Source: Bordetella sp. BOR01 | GTDB taxonomy: Bacteria > Pseudomonadota > Gammaproteobacteria > Burkholderiales > Burkholderiaceae_B | Assembly (NCBI RefSeq): GCF_019218885.1 | Contig: NZ_JAHUWT010000006.1 | Span: forward strand, 186,001 to 250,000 | Reading direction: 5' to 3' | DNA length: 64,000 bases | In this document: one piece after another, positions 46,139 to 55,335 of the stretch | Layout: every line of letters starts with the position of its first letter | How positions within the stretch are numbered: position 1 is the first letter of the stretch | Translations under genes and position numbers: made by a program | Notes under the pieces: model-generated | Databases searched by the model: none | Seen by the model: only the letters and a program-made list of their open reading frames with translations | Told to the model about the DNA's origin: nothing

Positions 46139-47320
46139 TTACACGCGCTCGAACACCGCCGCGATACCCTGCCCGCCGCCGATGCACATGGTCACCAGCG
46201 CGTAGCGCCCCTGCACCCGTTGCAGTTCGTACAGCGCCTTCACGGTGATGATGGCGCCGGTGGCACCGATGGGATGGCCCAGGCTGATGCCGCTGCCGTT
46301 GGGGTTGACCTTGGCCGGGTCGAATCCCAGTTCGCGCGATACGGCGCAGGCTTGGGCGGCGAAGGCTTCATTGGCCTCGATCACGTCGAGCTGGTCTACC
46401 GTCAGGCCGGCGCGCTTGAGCGCGGCCTGGGTGGCCGGTACGGGCCCGATGCCCATGATCTCGGGATCGACGCCCGCATGCGCATACGCCACCAGGCGCG
46501 CCAGCGGCTTGACGCCGCGCCGCTCGGCGACGGCAGCACTCATCAGCACCACGGCGCCGGCGCCGTCGTTCAGGCCCGATGCGTTGCCGGCGGTAACCGT
46601 GCCGTTCTCTTTCTTGAACACCGGCTTCAGCCCGGCCAGCGTTTCCGCCGTGACATCGCGCCGCACGTGTTCGTCGGTATCGAAAGTGACTTCGCCCTTG
46701 CGCGTCTTCATGACGACAGGCACGATCTGCTCGCGGAAATGGCCGGCCTCGATGGCGGCCGCCGCGCGGGCGTGCGACAGGGCCGCCAGCGCGTCCTGGT
46801 CGGCACGGCTGATGCCGAACTTGGCGGCCACGTTCTCGGCTGTCACCCCCATGTGCATGCGGCCGAAGGGGTCCGACAGCGCGCCGGTCATCATGTCGAG
46901 CAGCACCGCGTCGCCCATGCGCGCGCCCCAGCGCTGCGCCGGCGCAATGTACGGCGCGCGGCTCATGCTTTCGGCACCGGCGCCCACCGCGATCTCGGTA
47001 TCGCCCAGCATGATGGTCTGCGCGGCCGACACGATGGCCTGCAGGCCCGACCCGCACAGGCGGTTGACGTTGAAGGCCGGCGTTTCCTTGCCGATGCCCG
47101 CATTCATGGCGGCCACTCGCGACAAATACATATCGCGCGGCTCGGTGTTGATGACATGGCCCACGGCCACGTGGCCAACCTCGGCACCGGCTACCCCGGC
47201 GCGGGCCAGCGCTTCCTTGATGACCGTGGCGCCCAGGTCGATGGGCGGCACGTCTTTCAGGCCACCGCCGAAATCGCCTATGGCGGTGCGGGCAGCGGCG
47301 ACGACGACGACTTCATTCAT
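46139..47320 (-). CDS. Acetyl-CoA acetyltransferase (thiolase)
   Basis: Condenses or cleaves acyl-CoA in beta-oxidation. It has 393 residues. Active-site Cys89 is in NVNRLCGSGLQAI, His349 in SLGHPIGATGA, and Cys379 in TMCIGGGQGIAAVF, the three classical positions. The start at 47320 follows an AGGAG site. It is downstream of an enoyl-CoA hydratase gene, both running away from the acyl-CoA dehydrogenase operon, so it should remove acetyl-CoA from the product of that island. Degradative versus biosynthetic specificity cannot be decided. Confidence 0.93.
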   Translation of the reverse strand: MNEVVVVAAARTAIGDFGGGLKDVPPIDLGATVIKEALARAGVAGAEVGHVAVGHVINTEPRDMYLSRVAAMNAGIGKETPAFNVNRLCGSGLQAIVSAAQTIMLGDTEIAVGAGAESMSRAPYIAPAQRWGARMGDAVLLDMMTGALSDPFGRMHMGVTAENVAAKFGISRADQDALAALSHARAAAAIEAGHFREQIVPVVMKTRKGEVTFDTDEHVRRDVTAETLAGLKPVFKKENGTVTAGNASGLNDGAGAVVLMSAAVAERRGVKPLARLVAYAHAGVDPEIMGIGPVPATQAALKRAGLTVDQLDVIEANEAFAAQACAVSRELGFDPAKVNPNGSGISLGHPIGATGAIITVKALYELQRVQGRYALVTMCIGGGQGIAAVFERV

Positions 47321-47414
47321 GGTGTTTCTCCTGGAATCCGGTCTACCGGCACCATACCGGCAAGAACAATGGACCATCATAACTCCGCGCCGGGCGCCCC
47401 GCCGCGGGCCGGGT

Positions 47415-48209
47415 TCAACGGCTCCTGGAGGCGCGGCGCGCAGCGAAATCGGCCACTGCCTGCGCGTGTTCCGGTGTCTTGTGCGCCAGCGACTGATAGG
47501 CCGCCGACAGTTCCAGGAGCGTATCCAGGCGGGTATGCTGGCCCTCGCGCAGCAGGCGCTTGGTCAGCCGCACCGCATCCGCAGAATTGGCGGCAATGCG
47601 GCGGGCCAGCGCCTGCGCCTGCGGCAACAATTCCTCGGCCGGCAGCACGCGCGACACCAGCCCCCAGTCCAGGGCCGTGGCCGCGTCGATGGCATCGCCG
47701 GTGAACGACATTTCGGCTGCGCGCGCCATGCCGATCAGGCGCGGCAAGAACCAGGCGCCGCCATCGCCCGGTACGATGCCCAGCTTCACGAAGCTCTCGG
47801 CGAAGCTGGCTTGTTGGGCCGCCAGGCGCATATCGCACATGCAGGCCAGGTCGCAGCCGGCCCCGATGGCGGGCCCGTTGACGGCGGCGATGGTGGGCAC
47901 TTCCAGCGCGTGGAACGCGGCGGGCAGGCGCTGGATGCCGTGGCGATACTCTTGCCGCAAGGCGGTACCGCCGACCTCGGGGCCGATCTGGCGTTGCATG
48001 TCGTTGATGTTGCCACCCGACGAAAACACCCGTCCATGCGCCGTCAGGATGACGACACGCACCGTGGCGTCGCGTTCGATGCGCGCACACGCCTGCAGCA
48101 AGGCGTCGACCATGCCGTTGCCGGTCAGGGCGTTGCGCGTTTCAGGGTGGTCCAGCGTCAGTACGACGATACCGTCGTCATCCTGTTCGTAATGCAATAA
48201 GTCGCTCAT
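47415..48209 (-). CDS. Enoyl-CoA hydratase
   Basis: Crotonase-fold hydratase of 264 residues. The oxyanion-hole loop is RVFSSGGNINDM near 64, the second loop VNGPAIGAGCDLACMCDMRLA near 105-125. The two usual catalytic Glu positions are partly conserved: GIVPGDGGAWFLPRLIG holds one acid region. It could also be an isomerase. It starts the minus-strand arm of the island, 316 bases from the divergent acyl-CoA dehydrogenase gene, and feeds the thiolase. Confidence 0.88.
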   Translation of the reverse strand: MSDLLHYEQDDDGIVVLTLDHPETRNALTGNGMVDALLQACARIERDATVRVVILTAHGRVFSSGGNINDMQRQIGPEVGGTALRQEYRHGIQRLPAAFHALEVPTIAAVNGPAIGAGCDLACMCDMRLAAQQASFAESFVKLGIVPGDGGAWFLPRLIGMARAAEMSFTGDAIDAATALDWGLVSRVLPAEELLPQAQALARRIAANSADAVRLTKRLLREGQHTRLDTLLELSAAYQSLAHKTPEHAQAVADFAARRASRSR

Positions 48210-48525
48210 GCCCGCACTCGCCTCGCTGTCAGGGGGTTTCATGCTTGAGCCCGCTGCAAGTGCCCGGCACCCGCGGCCCAAGGCCTGCTTTCCCTGGCAG
48301 CGTATGCGGGGCGCCGGCCTTGCGTCCAATACTGTTTAGGCGCCGGGCGATACCGTTGCGGTATCACTGCCGCGCATGCGCTTGCGCTGCCATGGCGGCG
48401 GCACCCGGCCCAGGGACGATACGCCAGGCTGATACGAAAACAGTATGGACAAGCCAAAAAAAAATATTAGACAGGTTTCAGTCCCAGGGGGGATAGTCCA
48501 TCGCAAAGAGAAGGTAGACGGAGAC
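48210..48525. promoter_or_regulatory. Divergent control region of the catabolic island
   Basis: This 316-base gap separates leftward hydratase/thiolase from rightward dehydrogenases. It contains the perfect inverted repeat GATACCG-TTG-CGGTATC (48349-48365), a related arrangement GATAC-N7-GTATG (48431-48447), and half-sites ATACTGTTT (48329-48337) and AAACAGTAT (48438-48446) facing each other. An A+T tract with nine A residues lies near 48455-48470. A dimeric regulator (TetR, GntR or MarR type) acting on both arms is the simplest reading, but no regulator gene adjoins. Confidence 0.55.
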
Positions 48526-49680
48526 ATGATCGATACCCTTGAGCTGACCGCCATCCCCGCCGAAGACGAGGCGCTGCGCACCGACATACGCGCATTCCTG
48601 GCCGACACCCTGGCAGGTGTGCCCGCCGACCGGCGGGCGCGCTCATGGATGGGCTTCGATGCCGATTTCAGCCGCGCGCTGGCCGCGCGCGGCTGGCTGG
48701 GCATGACGCTGCCGCGCGAATACGGTGGCGCGGCGCGCGGCCATTTCGCACGCTTCGTGCTGTCCGAAGAGTTGCTGTGCGCGGGCGCACCGGTATCGGC
48801 GCACTGGATCGCCGATCGCCAGAGCGCGCCGCTGATCCTGAAATACGGCACCGAGGCGCAACGCCGGTTCTACCTGCCCCGCATCTGCCGCGCCGAAGCC
48901 TTCTTCTGCATCGGCATGAGCGAACCCAATTCCGGTTCCGACCTGGCCAGCATCCGCACCCGCGCCGAACCGCGCGAGGGCGGCGGCTGGCTGCTCAACG
49001 GCAGCAAGATCTGGACCACCAACGCGCATCGCTCGCACTACATGATTGCGCTGGTGCGCACCTCGGGCACGGCGGCCGACCGGCACCAGGGCCTGTCGCA
49101 GATGATCATCGACCTGTCCCTGCCCGGTATCACCGTGCGGCCCATCGAAGACCTGGCTGGCGATGCGCATTTTTCGGAAGTGTTCTTCGACAATGTCGCG
49201 CTCGATGCGCAAGCCCTGGTCGGCACCGAGGGCGACGGCTGGCAGCAGGTCAATGCCGAACTGGCCTTCGAGCGCAGCGGCCCCGAACGCATTTATTCCA
49301 GCATGGCGCTGGTGGAATGCTGGCTGGCCCATTGCCGCGCCGCGAATATCGACGATGCGCAGACCCGCGCGGCACTGGGCGATATCCTGACCCAGCTGGC
49401 CACCTTGCGTGCCATGTCGCTGGCGGTGGCCGGCCAACTGGCGCGCGGGCTCAGCCCCGCCACCGAGGCCGCCCTGGTCAAGGACCTGGGCACCGAACTC
49501 GAACAACGCATTCCCGACCTGGTCGCGCAGGCATTGGGCCAGGCGCCCGAACGGCCCGCGCCGCCCGAACTGGTGCGCACGCTGGCCTATGTAGAGCAAG
49601 TCAGCCCCACATTCTCGCTGCGCGGCGGCACGCGCGAGATCCTGCGCGGCATCATCGCCCGCGGCCTGGGCCTCAGATAA
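48526..49680 (+). CDS. Acyl-CoA dehydrogenase, larger subunit of a pair
   Basis: FAD-dependent acyl-CoA dehydrogenase of 384 residues. FAD/substrate motifs are FCIGMSEPNSGSDLASIRTRA (near 125-150), LLNGSKIWTTNA, and a C-terminal SLRGGTREILRGIIARGLGL. The usual catalytic Glu near the C-terminal GGT motif is absent (Gly), as in members that place the base near residue 250; here AFERSGPERI is a candidate. The start at 48526 follows GGAG; the in-frame ATG at 48445 is less likely. Paired with a shorter dehydrogenase eight bases downstream, it suggests a heterotetrameric enzyme for a bulky acyl chain. Confidence 0.9.
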   Translation: MIDTLELTAIPAEDEALRTDIRAFLADTLAGVPADRRARSWMGFDADFSRALAARGWLGMTLPREYGGAARGHFARFVLSEELLCAGAPVSAHWIADRQSAPLILKYGTEAQRRFYLPRICRAEAFFCIGMSEPNSGSDLASIRTRAEPREGGGWLLNGSKIWTTNAHRSHYMIALVRTSGTAADRHQGLSQMIIDLSLPGITVRPIEDLAGDAHFSEVFFDNVALDAQALVGTEGDGWQQVNAELAFERSGPERIYSSMALVECWLAHCRAANIDDAQTRAALGDILTQLATLRAMSLAVAGQLARGLSPATEAALVKDLGTELEQRIPDLVAQALGQAPERPAPPELVRTLAYVEQVSPTFSLRGGTREILRGIIARGLGLR

Positions 49681-49688
49681 GAAGGAAC

Positions 49689-50708
49689 ATGATGGACACC
49701 TTGTTCGGCGACACCGCCCGCCGCCTGTTCGCGCAGGCCTACCCCACTGACGTGCTGCGCGCCGTCGAGCGCGGGCAAGCACCCCAGGCCGCCTGGCAAG
49801 CCGTCGAAGACTCCGGCTTCCTGGACGCGCTGGTACCCGAAGACGCGGACGGCGCCGGGCTGCGCCTGGCCGATATTGCGCCGCTGGCGCAGGCGGTGGG
49901 CTGGCATGCCGTGGGCGCGCCGGTCATGCAGACCCTGCTCGCGCGTGCCTGGCTGCACGCCGCGGGCCACACGCCGCCGCCGGGCCCGATTGCCCTGGCG
50001 CCATCGGCGATACGCATCGATGCCGACGGCATCGATGCCCATGCGGTGGGTGCCGCCCGCGCCGCCGAATGGGTATTGGCCGCCGTGCCGGGCGGCGCCC
50101 GGCTGCTGCCCATCGCGGGCGCCCGGTCGGTAGCGTCGGGCGGCCACGGCTGCCTGGATGCCGACCTGCACTGGCCCGCGGCCACCGTGAATGCGGCGGC
50201 GCTTGCCAAGATGGCTGACGTCGCGGTGGCGGACCTTGCCGCCGTGGCCTATGCGGGCATCATCGCCGGTGCCCTGGAACGCATCCTGGACCTGACCGTG
50301 GAATATGCGAACCAGCGCACGCAATTCGGCAAGCCCATCGGCCGCTTCCAGGCGGTGCAGCAACAGATCAGCGTGCTGGCCGAGCAGGTGTGGGCCGTGC
50401 GCACGGCCGCCCAGCTGGCGTACCAGAGCGCAAGCTGGATGCCCCAACCGCTGCTGGCCGCGCAAGGCAAGGCGCGGGCCAGCGCGGCAGTGGCGCGCGC
50501 CGCCGACATCGCCCACGCGGTGCACGGCGCCATCGGCGTCACGGCCGAATACGATTTGCAATGCCACACGCGCCGGCTGCGCGAATGGCGCCGCTGCACC
50601 GGCAGCGAACTGCACTGGAACGCTCGCGTTGGCGCCCACGCCCTGGCCGCCGGCGAACAATCGGCGCTCGATTTTGTGCGCTTGCATCTGTACGCGGTGA
50701 TCGAATGA
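49689..50708 (+). CDS. Acyl-CoA dehydrogenase, shorter partner subunit
   Basis: A 339-residue dehydrogenase-like protein. The N-terminal domain is weakly conserved, but the C-terminal half has the family motif NQRTQFGKPIGRFQAVQQQISVL (near 210) and the TRRLREWRRC helix. It lacks the FAD/substrate signature found in the partner, so it likely forms the non-catalytic or half-site subunit of an alpha2beta2 dehydrogenase, as in steroid side-chain degraders. An in-frame ATG pair at 49689/49692 follows GAAGGA; either may start translation. The stop overlaps the CoA-transferase start by four bases. Confidence 0.85.
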   Translation: MMDTLFGDTARRLFAQAYPTDVLRAVERGQAPQAAWQAVEDSGFLDALVPEDADGAGLRLADIAPLAQAVGWHAVGAPVMQTLLARAWLHAAGHTPPPGPIALAPSAIRIDADGIDAHAVGAARAAEWVLAAVPGGARLLPIAGARSVASGGHGCLDADLHWPAATVNAAALAKMADVAVADLAAVAYAGIIAGALERILDLTVEYANQRTQFGKPIGRFQAVQQQISVLAEQVWAVRTAAQLAYQSASWMPQPLLAAQGKARASAAVARAADIAHAVHGAIGVTAEYDLQCHTRRLREWRRCTGSELHWNARVGAHALAAGEQSALDFVRLHLYAVIE

Positions 50709-51919
50709 GCGTATCCGACCCATCCCGCTCCCTGGCGTTGGCCGGCGTGCGCGTGCTCGACCTGAGCCGCGTGCTGGCCGGCCCGTGGTGCACCCAGACC
50801 CTGGCCGACCTGGGCGCCGATGTATGGAAAATCGAAGCCCCGGGCCAAGGCGACGACACCCGCGGCTGGACCCCGCCCGACGTAGGCGGCGAGTCTACGT
50901 ATTTCATGTGCACCAACCGCAGCAAGCGCTCGCTGGCGGTCGACCTGCGCCACCCCGAAGGCCGCGCCCTGGTGCGCAGATTGGCCGCGCAAGCCGATGT
51001 GCTGGTGGAAAACTACCGCCTGGGCGCGCTGGCCAAGTTCGGGCTGGACTACGACACCTTGTCGCAAGCCCATCCCGGCCTGATTTACTGCTCGATCTCG
51101 GGCTATGGCCGCACCGGGCCCCGCGCGGCTGAACCCGGCTACGACTTCGTGATCCAGGCCGAAAGCGGCCTGATGTCCATCACCGGCGAACCCGAGGGCG
51201 CGCCGATGAAGCTGGGCGTGGCCATCACCGACCTGGTCACCGGCATGAATGCCACGCAGGCCATCCTGGCGGCCTTGCTGGCGCGCGGCAAAACGGGCCA
51301 GGGGCAACTGATCGACCTGGCGCTGCTAGACAGCGCCGTCAGTGTGCTGGCCAACGTGGGCTCGGGCTACCTGGCAGCCGGCCACGAGCCGCAGCGCTTC
51401 GGCAACGGGCACCCCACGGTGGTGCCCTACCAGATATTCGCCACGGCCGACGGCGCGTTCGCGCTGGGCGTGGGCAACGATGCGCAGTTCGCCGCGCTGT
51501 GCACGGCGCTCGACCGGCCGCATTGGGCCGCAGACGAACGCTATCGCACCAGCCGGGCCCGCGCGTTGAACCGCGACACGCTGGTGCCCGGGCTGCAAGA
51601 TATTTTCCTGGTCCGATCCAGCGCCCATTGGCTGGCGCGTATCCGCGCCGCCGGCATACCCGCCGGCCCCGTGCGCACCGTGCCACAGGCCCTGGATGCC
51701 CCCGAGGTCGCCGCGCGCGGCCTGCTGGCCGACACGCCGGACAAGGTGCATGGCAGCGTGCGCCTGATGCGCTCGCCCCTGCACTTGCGCGGCACGCCGC
51801 CCCGCGAGCCCGTTGCGCCGCCGCGCCTGGGCGAGCATACCGCCGACGTCCTGGCGCAGGTGCTGGGCGCCACCGCCGTTGAAATCCAGGGCTGGCGCGA
51901 TGCCGGCGCCGTGGCCTGA
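50705..51919 (+). CDS. CaiB/BaiF class III CoA-transferase
   Basis: Makes the CoA ester of the pathway acid by transfer from a donor CoA. It has 404 residues. N-terminal LALAGVRVLDLSRVLAGPWC and GADVWKIEAPG, then NRSKRSLAVDLR, and the catalytic Asp in AITDLVTGMNA near 175. It overlaps the dehydrogenase gene by four bases and precedes a quinone oxidoreductase by eight bases, so it is part of the operon. The paralogue at 5520-6728 belongs to a different operon and only shares the fold. Confidence 0.9.
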   Translation: MSVSDPSRSLALAGVRVLDLSRVLAGPWCTQTLADLGADVWKIEAPGQGDDTRGWTPPDVGGESTYFMCTNRSKRSLAVDLRHPEGRALVRRLAAQADVLVENYRLGALAKFGLDYDTLSQAHPGLIYCSISGYGRTGPRAAEPGYDFVIQAESGLMSITGEPEGAPMKLGVAITDLVTGMNATQAILAALLARGKTGQGQLIDLALLDSAVSVLANVGSGYLAAGHEPQRFGNGHPTVVPYQIFATADGAFALGVGNDAQFAALCTALDRPHWAADERYRTSRARALNRDTLVPGLQDIFLVRSSAHWLARIRAAGIPAGPVRTVPQALDAPEVAARGLLADTPDKVHGSVRLMRSPLHLRGTPPREPVAPPRLGEHTADVLAQVLGATAVEIQGWRDAGAVA

Positions 51920-51927
51920 AAAGCGAT

Positions 51928-52896
51928 ATGAACCAGACCGTGGTCCTCGATGCGCATGGCGGCCCGGAAGTCTTGCGGGTAGTCGACAGCGCCCTGCCCG
52001 CGCCGGCGGCAGGCGAGGTAACGGTGGCGCATCGCGCCGTGGGCATCAACTTCATCGACCTGTATTACCGCAGCGGCCTCTACCCGCATGCCCTGCCCCA
52101 TGGCCTGGGCTTCGAAGGCGCGGGGGTGATCGAATCCGTGGGCGCGGGCGTGGCCGGGTTGCGGCCCGGCGACCGCGTGGCCTACGCCACCGGCCCGCTG
52201 GGCGCCTATGCCCAGTCTCGCAATCTGCCCGCGTGCCACATCATCAAGCTGCCGGCCGACGTCGGCTTCGACTCGGCCATGGCCATCTTGTTCAAGGGCC
52301 TGACTGTGCAATACCTGTTCCGCCAAGCCTATCGGCTGCAGGCCGGCGAAACCGTGCTGTTCCATGGCGCGGCCAGCGGCGTGGGCCTGATTGCCTGCCA
52401 GTGGGCACGCCTGCTTGGCGTGCGGCTTATCGGCACGGTCGGCGACAGCGCGCGCGGCGCGCTGGCGCGCGAACACGGCGCCTGGCGCACCATCGATACG
52501 CGCCATGAAGACGTGGCCGCGCGTGTCATGGCCCTGACCGGCGACGCAGGCGTGGCGGCTGTCTACGACGACGTGGGCCGCGACACCTGGCAGGCCTCGC
52601 TCGACAGCCTGCAACCGCGCGGGCTGCTGCTCAGTTTTGGCGATGCGTCGGGCCCGGTCACCGGCGTGGCGCTATCGGCCTTGCAGAAAAAGTCGCTGTA
52701 CCTGACACGCACCAGCCTGGCGGCCTACATGAATACACCGGCACGCCTGCTTGCCGCGGCGTCCGAGCTTTTCCGGCACATGCGCGCCAAGGCACTGAAT
52801 GCGCATATTCCGCGCCACTACTCGCTGGCACAGGCCGCGCGCGCCCACGCGGCGCTGGAAAAACGCAGTATCGCGGCCGCCGTCCTCATTCCCTGA
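51928..52896 (+). CDS. Zinc-independent quinone oxidoreductase (MDR family)
   Basis: NADPH-dependent reductase of the medium-chain dehydrogenase superfamily, 322 residues. The start MNQTVVLDAHGGPEVLRVVD and the LGFEGAGVIESVGAGVAGL stretch match QorA; the nucleotide loop HGAASGVGLIACQWARLLG is near 148. Zinc-binding Cys clusters are absent. It would reduce a quinone or an alpha,beta-unsaturated carbonyl. In this operon it could act on an unsaturated intermediate rather than as a detoxifying enzyme. Confidence 0.9.
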   Translation: MNQTVVLDAHGGPEVLRVVDSALPAPAAGEVTVAHRAVGINFIDLYYRSGLYPHALPHGLGFEGAGVIESVGAGVAGLRPGDRVAYATGPLGAYAQSRNLPACHIIKLPADVGFDSAMAILFKGLTVQYLFRQAYRLQAGETVLFHGAASGVGLIACQWARLLGVRLIGTVGDSARGALAREHGAWRTIDTRHEDVAARVMALTGDAGVAAVYDDVGRDTWQASLDSLQPRGLLLSFGDASGPVTGVALSALQKKSLYLTRTSLAAYMNTPARLLAAASELFRHMRAKALNAHIPRHYSLAQAARAHAALEKRSIAAAVLIP

Positions 52897-52911
52897 ATCC
52901 GGAGAGACCCC

Positions 52912-54033
52912 ATGTCGAACGCTGTACGCATCACCGCCCTGCATACCCGGCTTGCCAGAATACCCCTGCCGCGCCCGCTGAAAACATCGATCCATGAAAT
53001 CGCCGATGTCTGCTGCCTGCTGGTCTCGGTGGAAACCGATGCCGGGATCACCGGCGAAGGCTATGGCTTCTGCTTCAATGCGCAGCGGCTCGAGGCCATC
53101 GCCCAGTTCACGCAGTCGCTCGCCCCGCTGGTGGTGGGACGCGACCCGCACGACATGGAAGCCCTTTGGACCGACTTCCTGCGCAGCTGCAACTTCTATG
53201 GCCAGAGCGGGGTGTCGATACTGGCCTACAACCCGATCGACATCGCGTGCTGGGACATCGTCGGCAAGCTGGCCGGACGGCCGCTGTACAAGCTGTTCGG
53301 CGCACATCGCAGCCGCGTGCCGGTCTATGCCAGCGCCGGCCTGTGGCTGTCGTCCAGCCGCGAGGAATTGCGCCACGAAGCAGGCCAGTTCCTGGCCCAG
53401 GGCTTCAAGGCCATGAAGATGCGCCTGGGTTCGCCCGACTGGAAAGAAGACATTGCCCGCGTGGAAGCGGTGCGCGATGCGATCGGCGATCAGGTCACCC
53501 TGATGGCCGATGCCAACCAGGGCCTGGACCTGACTCGCGCCCTGCGGTTGGGCCGCGAACTGGCACGCTTCGATCTGGCCTGGTTCGAAGAACCCGTGCC
53601 CACCTGGGACGACGACAGCGCCGCGGAAATCGTGCGCCGCCTGCCCATGCCCATCGCCAGCGGCGAAACCGAATATACGCGCTACGGCATCCGCCGCATG
53701 GCACGCGAGCGCGCCGCCGGCGTGTTCATGCCCGATCTGCAGCGCATGGGCGGCTATACCGAGATGCTGAAGGCGGTGCGCTATCTGGCGGCACACGACC
53801 TGCCGGTGGCGCCGCACATCTTCACCGAACACAGTCTGCACATCGTGGCGGCGGCCGGCAATGCCACCTGGGCCGAACACATGCCCTGGTTCGAACCGCT
53901 GTTCCACGAACGCATGGTGGTCGAGGCCGATGGCTGCGTCGCCGTGCCCGATCGCCCCGGCGCGGGCTTCACGTTCGACTGGGATCGCATCGACCCCTAC
54001 CTGGTTTCAGCACGCGCAGCCGGCGGCAGCTAA
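52912..54033 (+). CDS. Mandelate racemase/muconate lactonising-type enolase superfamily enzyme
   Basis: Enolase-superfamily enzyme of 373 residues. The metal ligands and bases show as LMADANQGLD (Asp), LAWFEEPVP (Glu), IASGETEYT (Glu), and VAPHIFTEHSL (His region). The Lys-x-Lys site reads KMRLGS, with Arg in place of the second Lys. The family catalyses racemisation, dehydration or cycloisomerisation of sugar acids and related carboxylates. It sits between the oxidoreductase and the importer genes. Specificity cannot be read. Confidence 0.88.
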   Translation: MSNAVRITALHTRLARIPLPRPLKTSIHEIADVCCLLVSVETDAGITGEGYGFCFNAQRLEAIAQFTQSLAPLVVGRDPHDMEALWTDFLRSCNFYGQSGVSILAYNPIDIACWDIVGKLAGRPLYKLFGAHRSRVPVYASAGLWLSSSREELRHEAGQFLAQGFKAMKMRLGSPDWKEDIARVEAVRDAIGDQVTLMADANQGLDLTRALRLGRELARFDLAWFEEPVPTWDDDSAAEIVRRLPMPIASGETEYTRYGIRRMARERAAGVFMPDLQRMGGYTEMLKAVRYLAAHDLPVAPHIFTEHSLHIVAAAGNATWAEHMPWFEPLFHERMVVEADGCVAVPDRPGAGFTFDWDRIDPYLVSARAAGGS

Positions 54034-54119
54034 GCGTGGATGGGCCTGCCCACGCGGGCACGGCCGCATTGCCGTCACACCCCACTCGCCCGAAGTGGGT
54101 AGAACATACGGAGACAATC

Positions 54120-55310
54120 ATGAACCCGATCAAGAAACTCGCAGCACCCCTGTTTTGCCTGTCCGCTCTGGTGGCGGGCACCTTGCCCGCCCATGCGGCC
54201 GACGCACAAGGCGAGCCGATCCGCATCGGCTGGCTTTCCTCGCTGACCGGCCCGCTATCGTCGGCCGCCATCGCCGAGAACCAGGGCGTGCAGTTCGCCG
54301 TGGAAGAAATCAACAAGGCCGGCGGCATCAATGGCCGCAAGCTGGAGCTGCTGACGCGCGATACCGCGGGCGACCCCACCAAGGCGGTCAACTACGCCAA
54401 GCAGCTGGCCTACGAGGACAAGGTCGCCTACGTGATCGGCCCGGTGAACTCGGGCGAGTCGCTGGCCACGGTGCCCATCCTGGCGCGGGCCGGCATCCCC
54501 AACCTGATCATCGGCACGGTGGATACCCTGACCGATCCAAAGAAGTATCCGCTGGCCTTCCGCGTGATCAACACTAACGAGCAATGGATCACCTCGGCCA
54601 ACAAATATGCCCTGGAAACGCTGAAGCACAAGAAGGTGGCCGTGATCGGCGACACCACCGGCTACGGCGCCTCGTCGGCCAAGCGCGCCGCCGCGCTGCT
54701 CGAAGACGCCGGCATCAAGCCCGTTTATTCCGTGCTGATCGACCCCAACAAGACCAGCGTCAACGACGAAATCCAGAAGGCACGCGACGCGGGCGCCGAC
54801 GTCATCATGCCCTGGTCGGCCGCCACCGGGCTGCTGGCCCGCATCCTGAATGCGCGCGGCGACCTGCAATGGGACGTGCCCGTGGTCGGCCACCCGGCGC
54901 TCATGGGGCTGCCGATCCGCGACCTGCTGAACAAGCCTTCGTACTGGGACCACACCTACGCGGCCGGTTATGCCAGCACCACGTATGACGCCAACGGCAA
55001 GCTGCCCGAGCGCACCCAGGCCCTGATGGACGCCATCCGGCCCAAGCTGGGCGGCAAGATCGACTTCACGTTCTGGTGGGTGGCGCTGGGCTACGACACG
55101 GTCAAGATCATCGAGCACGCCGTCAAGCAGACCGGCGGCACCGATGCGCAGGCCTTCCGCAAGACGCTGGAAGGCACGCGCGACATGCCCGGCGTCTACG
55201 CCGACTACACCTGGACCGCCGACGACCACGACGGCTTTCCCGACTCGGCCATGGTGGTGAACCGCGCCAACACGTTCAAGGACGGCAGCTTCGAGCTCGC
55301 CCCCCGCTGA
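54120..55310 (+). CDS. Branched-chain amino acid-type ABC receptor
   Basis: Periplasmic binding protein of the Leu/Ile/Val family, 396 residues. The signal peptide ends near residue 26 (PAHAADA). The type I fold begins IRIGWLSSLTGPLSSAAIAENQGV and has VIGPVNSGESLATVPI and DAGADVIMPW stretches. It is the first of five transport genes in the order receptor, LivH, LivM, LivG, LivF, with a full set of parts. Such receptors in this family bind amino acids, aromatic acids or other carboxylates; the genes around it favour an organic acid. Confidence 0.9.
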   Translation: MNPIKKLAAPLFCLSALVAGTLPAHAADAQGEPIRIGWLSSLTGPLSSAAIAENQGVQFAVEEINKAGGINGRKLELLTRDTAGDPTKAVNYAKQLAYEDKVAYVIGPVNSGESLATVPILARAGIPNLIIGTVDTLTDPKKYPLAFRVINTNEQWITSANKYALETLKHKKVAVIGDTTGYGASSAKRAAALLEDAGIKPVYSVLIDPNKTSVNDEIQKARDAGADVIMPWSAATGLLARILNARGDLQWDVPVVGHPALMGLPIRDLLNKPSYWDHTYAAGYASTTYDANGKLPERTQALMDAIRPKLGGKIDFTFWWVALGYDTVKIIEHAVKQTGGTDAQAFRKTLEGTRDMPGVYADYTWTADDHDGFPDSAMVVNRANTFKDGSFELAPR

Positions 55311-55335
55311 CACGGCATCCAGAGGAGTTCTTTCC

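Noticed and set aside
54034..54119. Possible small hairpin before the ABC receptor gene
   Set aside because: Complementarity is short and imperfect, and the 86-base gap is mostly a ribosome-site leader.
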